From: Pseudoalteromonas arabiensis | GTDB taxonomy: Bacteria; Pseudomonadota; Gammaproteobacteria; Enterobacterales; Alteromonadaceae | Assembly: GCF_001550155.1 (NCBI RefSeq) | Contig: NZ_LRUF01000025.1 | Location: 146,646 to 210,645 of the forward strand | Direction of reading: 5' to 3' | Length of the DNA: 64,000 bases | In this document: positions 63,976 through 64,000 of the stretch, piece by piece | Position numbering within the stretch: the first letter of the stretch is position 1 | How the letters are laid out: each line of letters opens with the position of its first letter | Made by a program: the position numbers and the translations under genes | The notes under the pieces: generated by a model | Told to the model about the DNA's origin: nothing | The model's database searches: none | What the model saw: the letters and a program-made list of their open reading frames with translations, nothing else

Positions 63976-64000
63976 GACACGGCGGGCAGCAACGAAAGAC

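Noticed and set aside
1..64000. CRISPR arrays, insertion sequences, phage or integrase genes, tRNA genes
   Set aside because: No regularly spaced direct repeats, transposase or integrase motifs, or tRNA cloverleaf sequences were found on reading either strand.

Overview
The window looks like a chromosomal segment of a marine gammaproteobacterium close to Pseudoalteromonas. The basis is the gene content: an AT-rich genome with a sodium-type flagellar stator (pomAB), a large TonB-dependent receptor, many secreted lipoproteins and peptidases, and the usual gammaproteobacterial blocks thrLABC, nrdR-rib-nusB-thiL-pgpA and xseB-ispA-dxs. This assignment is inference from content, not from a database search. 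I saw no insertion sequences, phage genes, tRNAs or CRISPR arrays.

Left part (1-15.5 kb): a beta-glucan (laminarin-like) utilisation locus. A leftward operon encodes a GH1 beta-glucosidase, a GPH-family sugar symporter and a LacI-type regulator. A divergent rightward operon encodes a GluP-type sugar transporter, a GH3 exo-glucosidase lipoprotein and a GH16 endo-glucanase lipoprotein. Facing it is a leftward set: a TonB-dependent receptor, a flavin-dependent halogenase-like protein, a SapC-like protein and a JmjC/cupin-like protein. Near-identical LacI-type palindromes (TGTAAGCGCTTACA) lie in pairs in the divergent promoter and upstream of the receptor. This suggests that one regulon covers outer-membrane uptake, surface and periplasmic cleavage, inner-membrane import and final hydrolysis. 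The halogenase-SapC-JmjC trio has no obvious role in this scheme and is the most intriguing part of the window.

Middle (15.7-35.5 kb): mostly single genes. They include an FAH-family hydrolase, two stand-alone periplasmic binding-protein-like proteins, an aldo/keto reductase with a thioesterase, SOS-controlled dinB with a clear LexA box, a CstA-family transporter and an M17 aminopeptidase. Further on are a Cache-domain chemoreceptor, a DPP-IV-like peptidase, a HIT protein, an M49-like metallopeptidase lipoprotein, an HDOD protein, rdgC, and a histidine kinase divergent from a single-domain response regulator.

Right part (35.5-64 kb): biosynthesis and housekeeping. thrL-thrA-thrB-thrC has a recognisable leader peptide and attenuator. 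glyA follows, then nrdR-ribD-ribE-ribBX-ribH-nusB-thiL-pgpA. After pgpA lie a propeller-GGDEF protein with substituted catalytic residues and a duplicated propeller lipoprotein with a collagen-like stretch. Then come dxs-ispA-xseB, divergent pomAB, a possible 23-residue peptide with a membrane protein, topB with a near-perfect LexA box, an M20 amidohydrolase and a CnoX-like thioredoxin. The window ends in what appears to be a ribosomal RNA P1 promoter, so an rrn operon probably begins just past the right edge.
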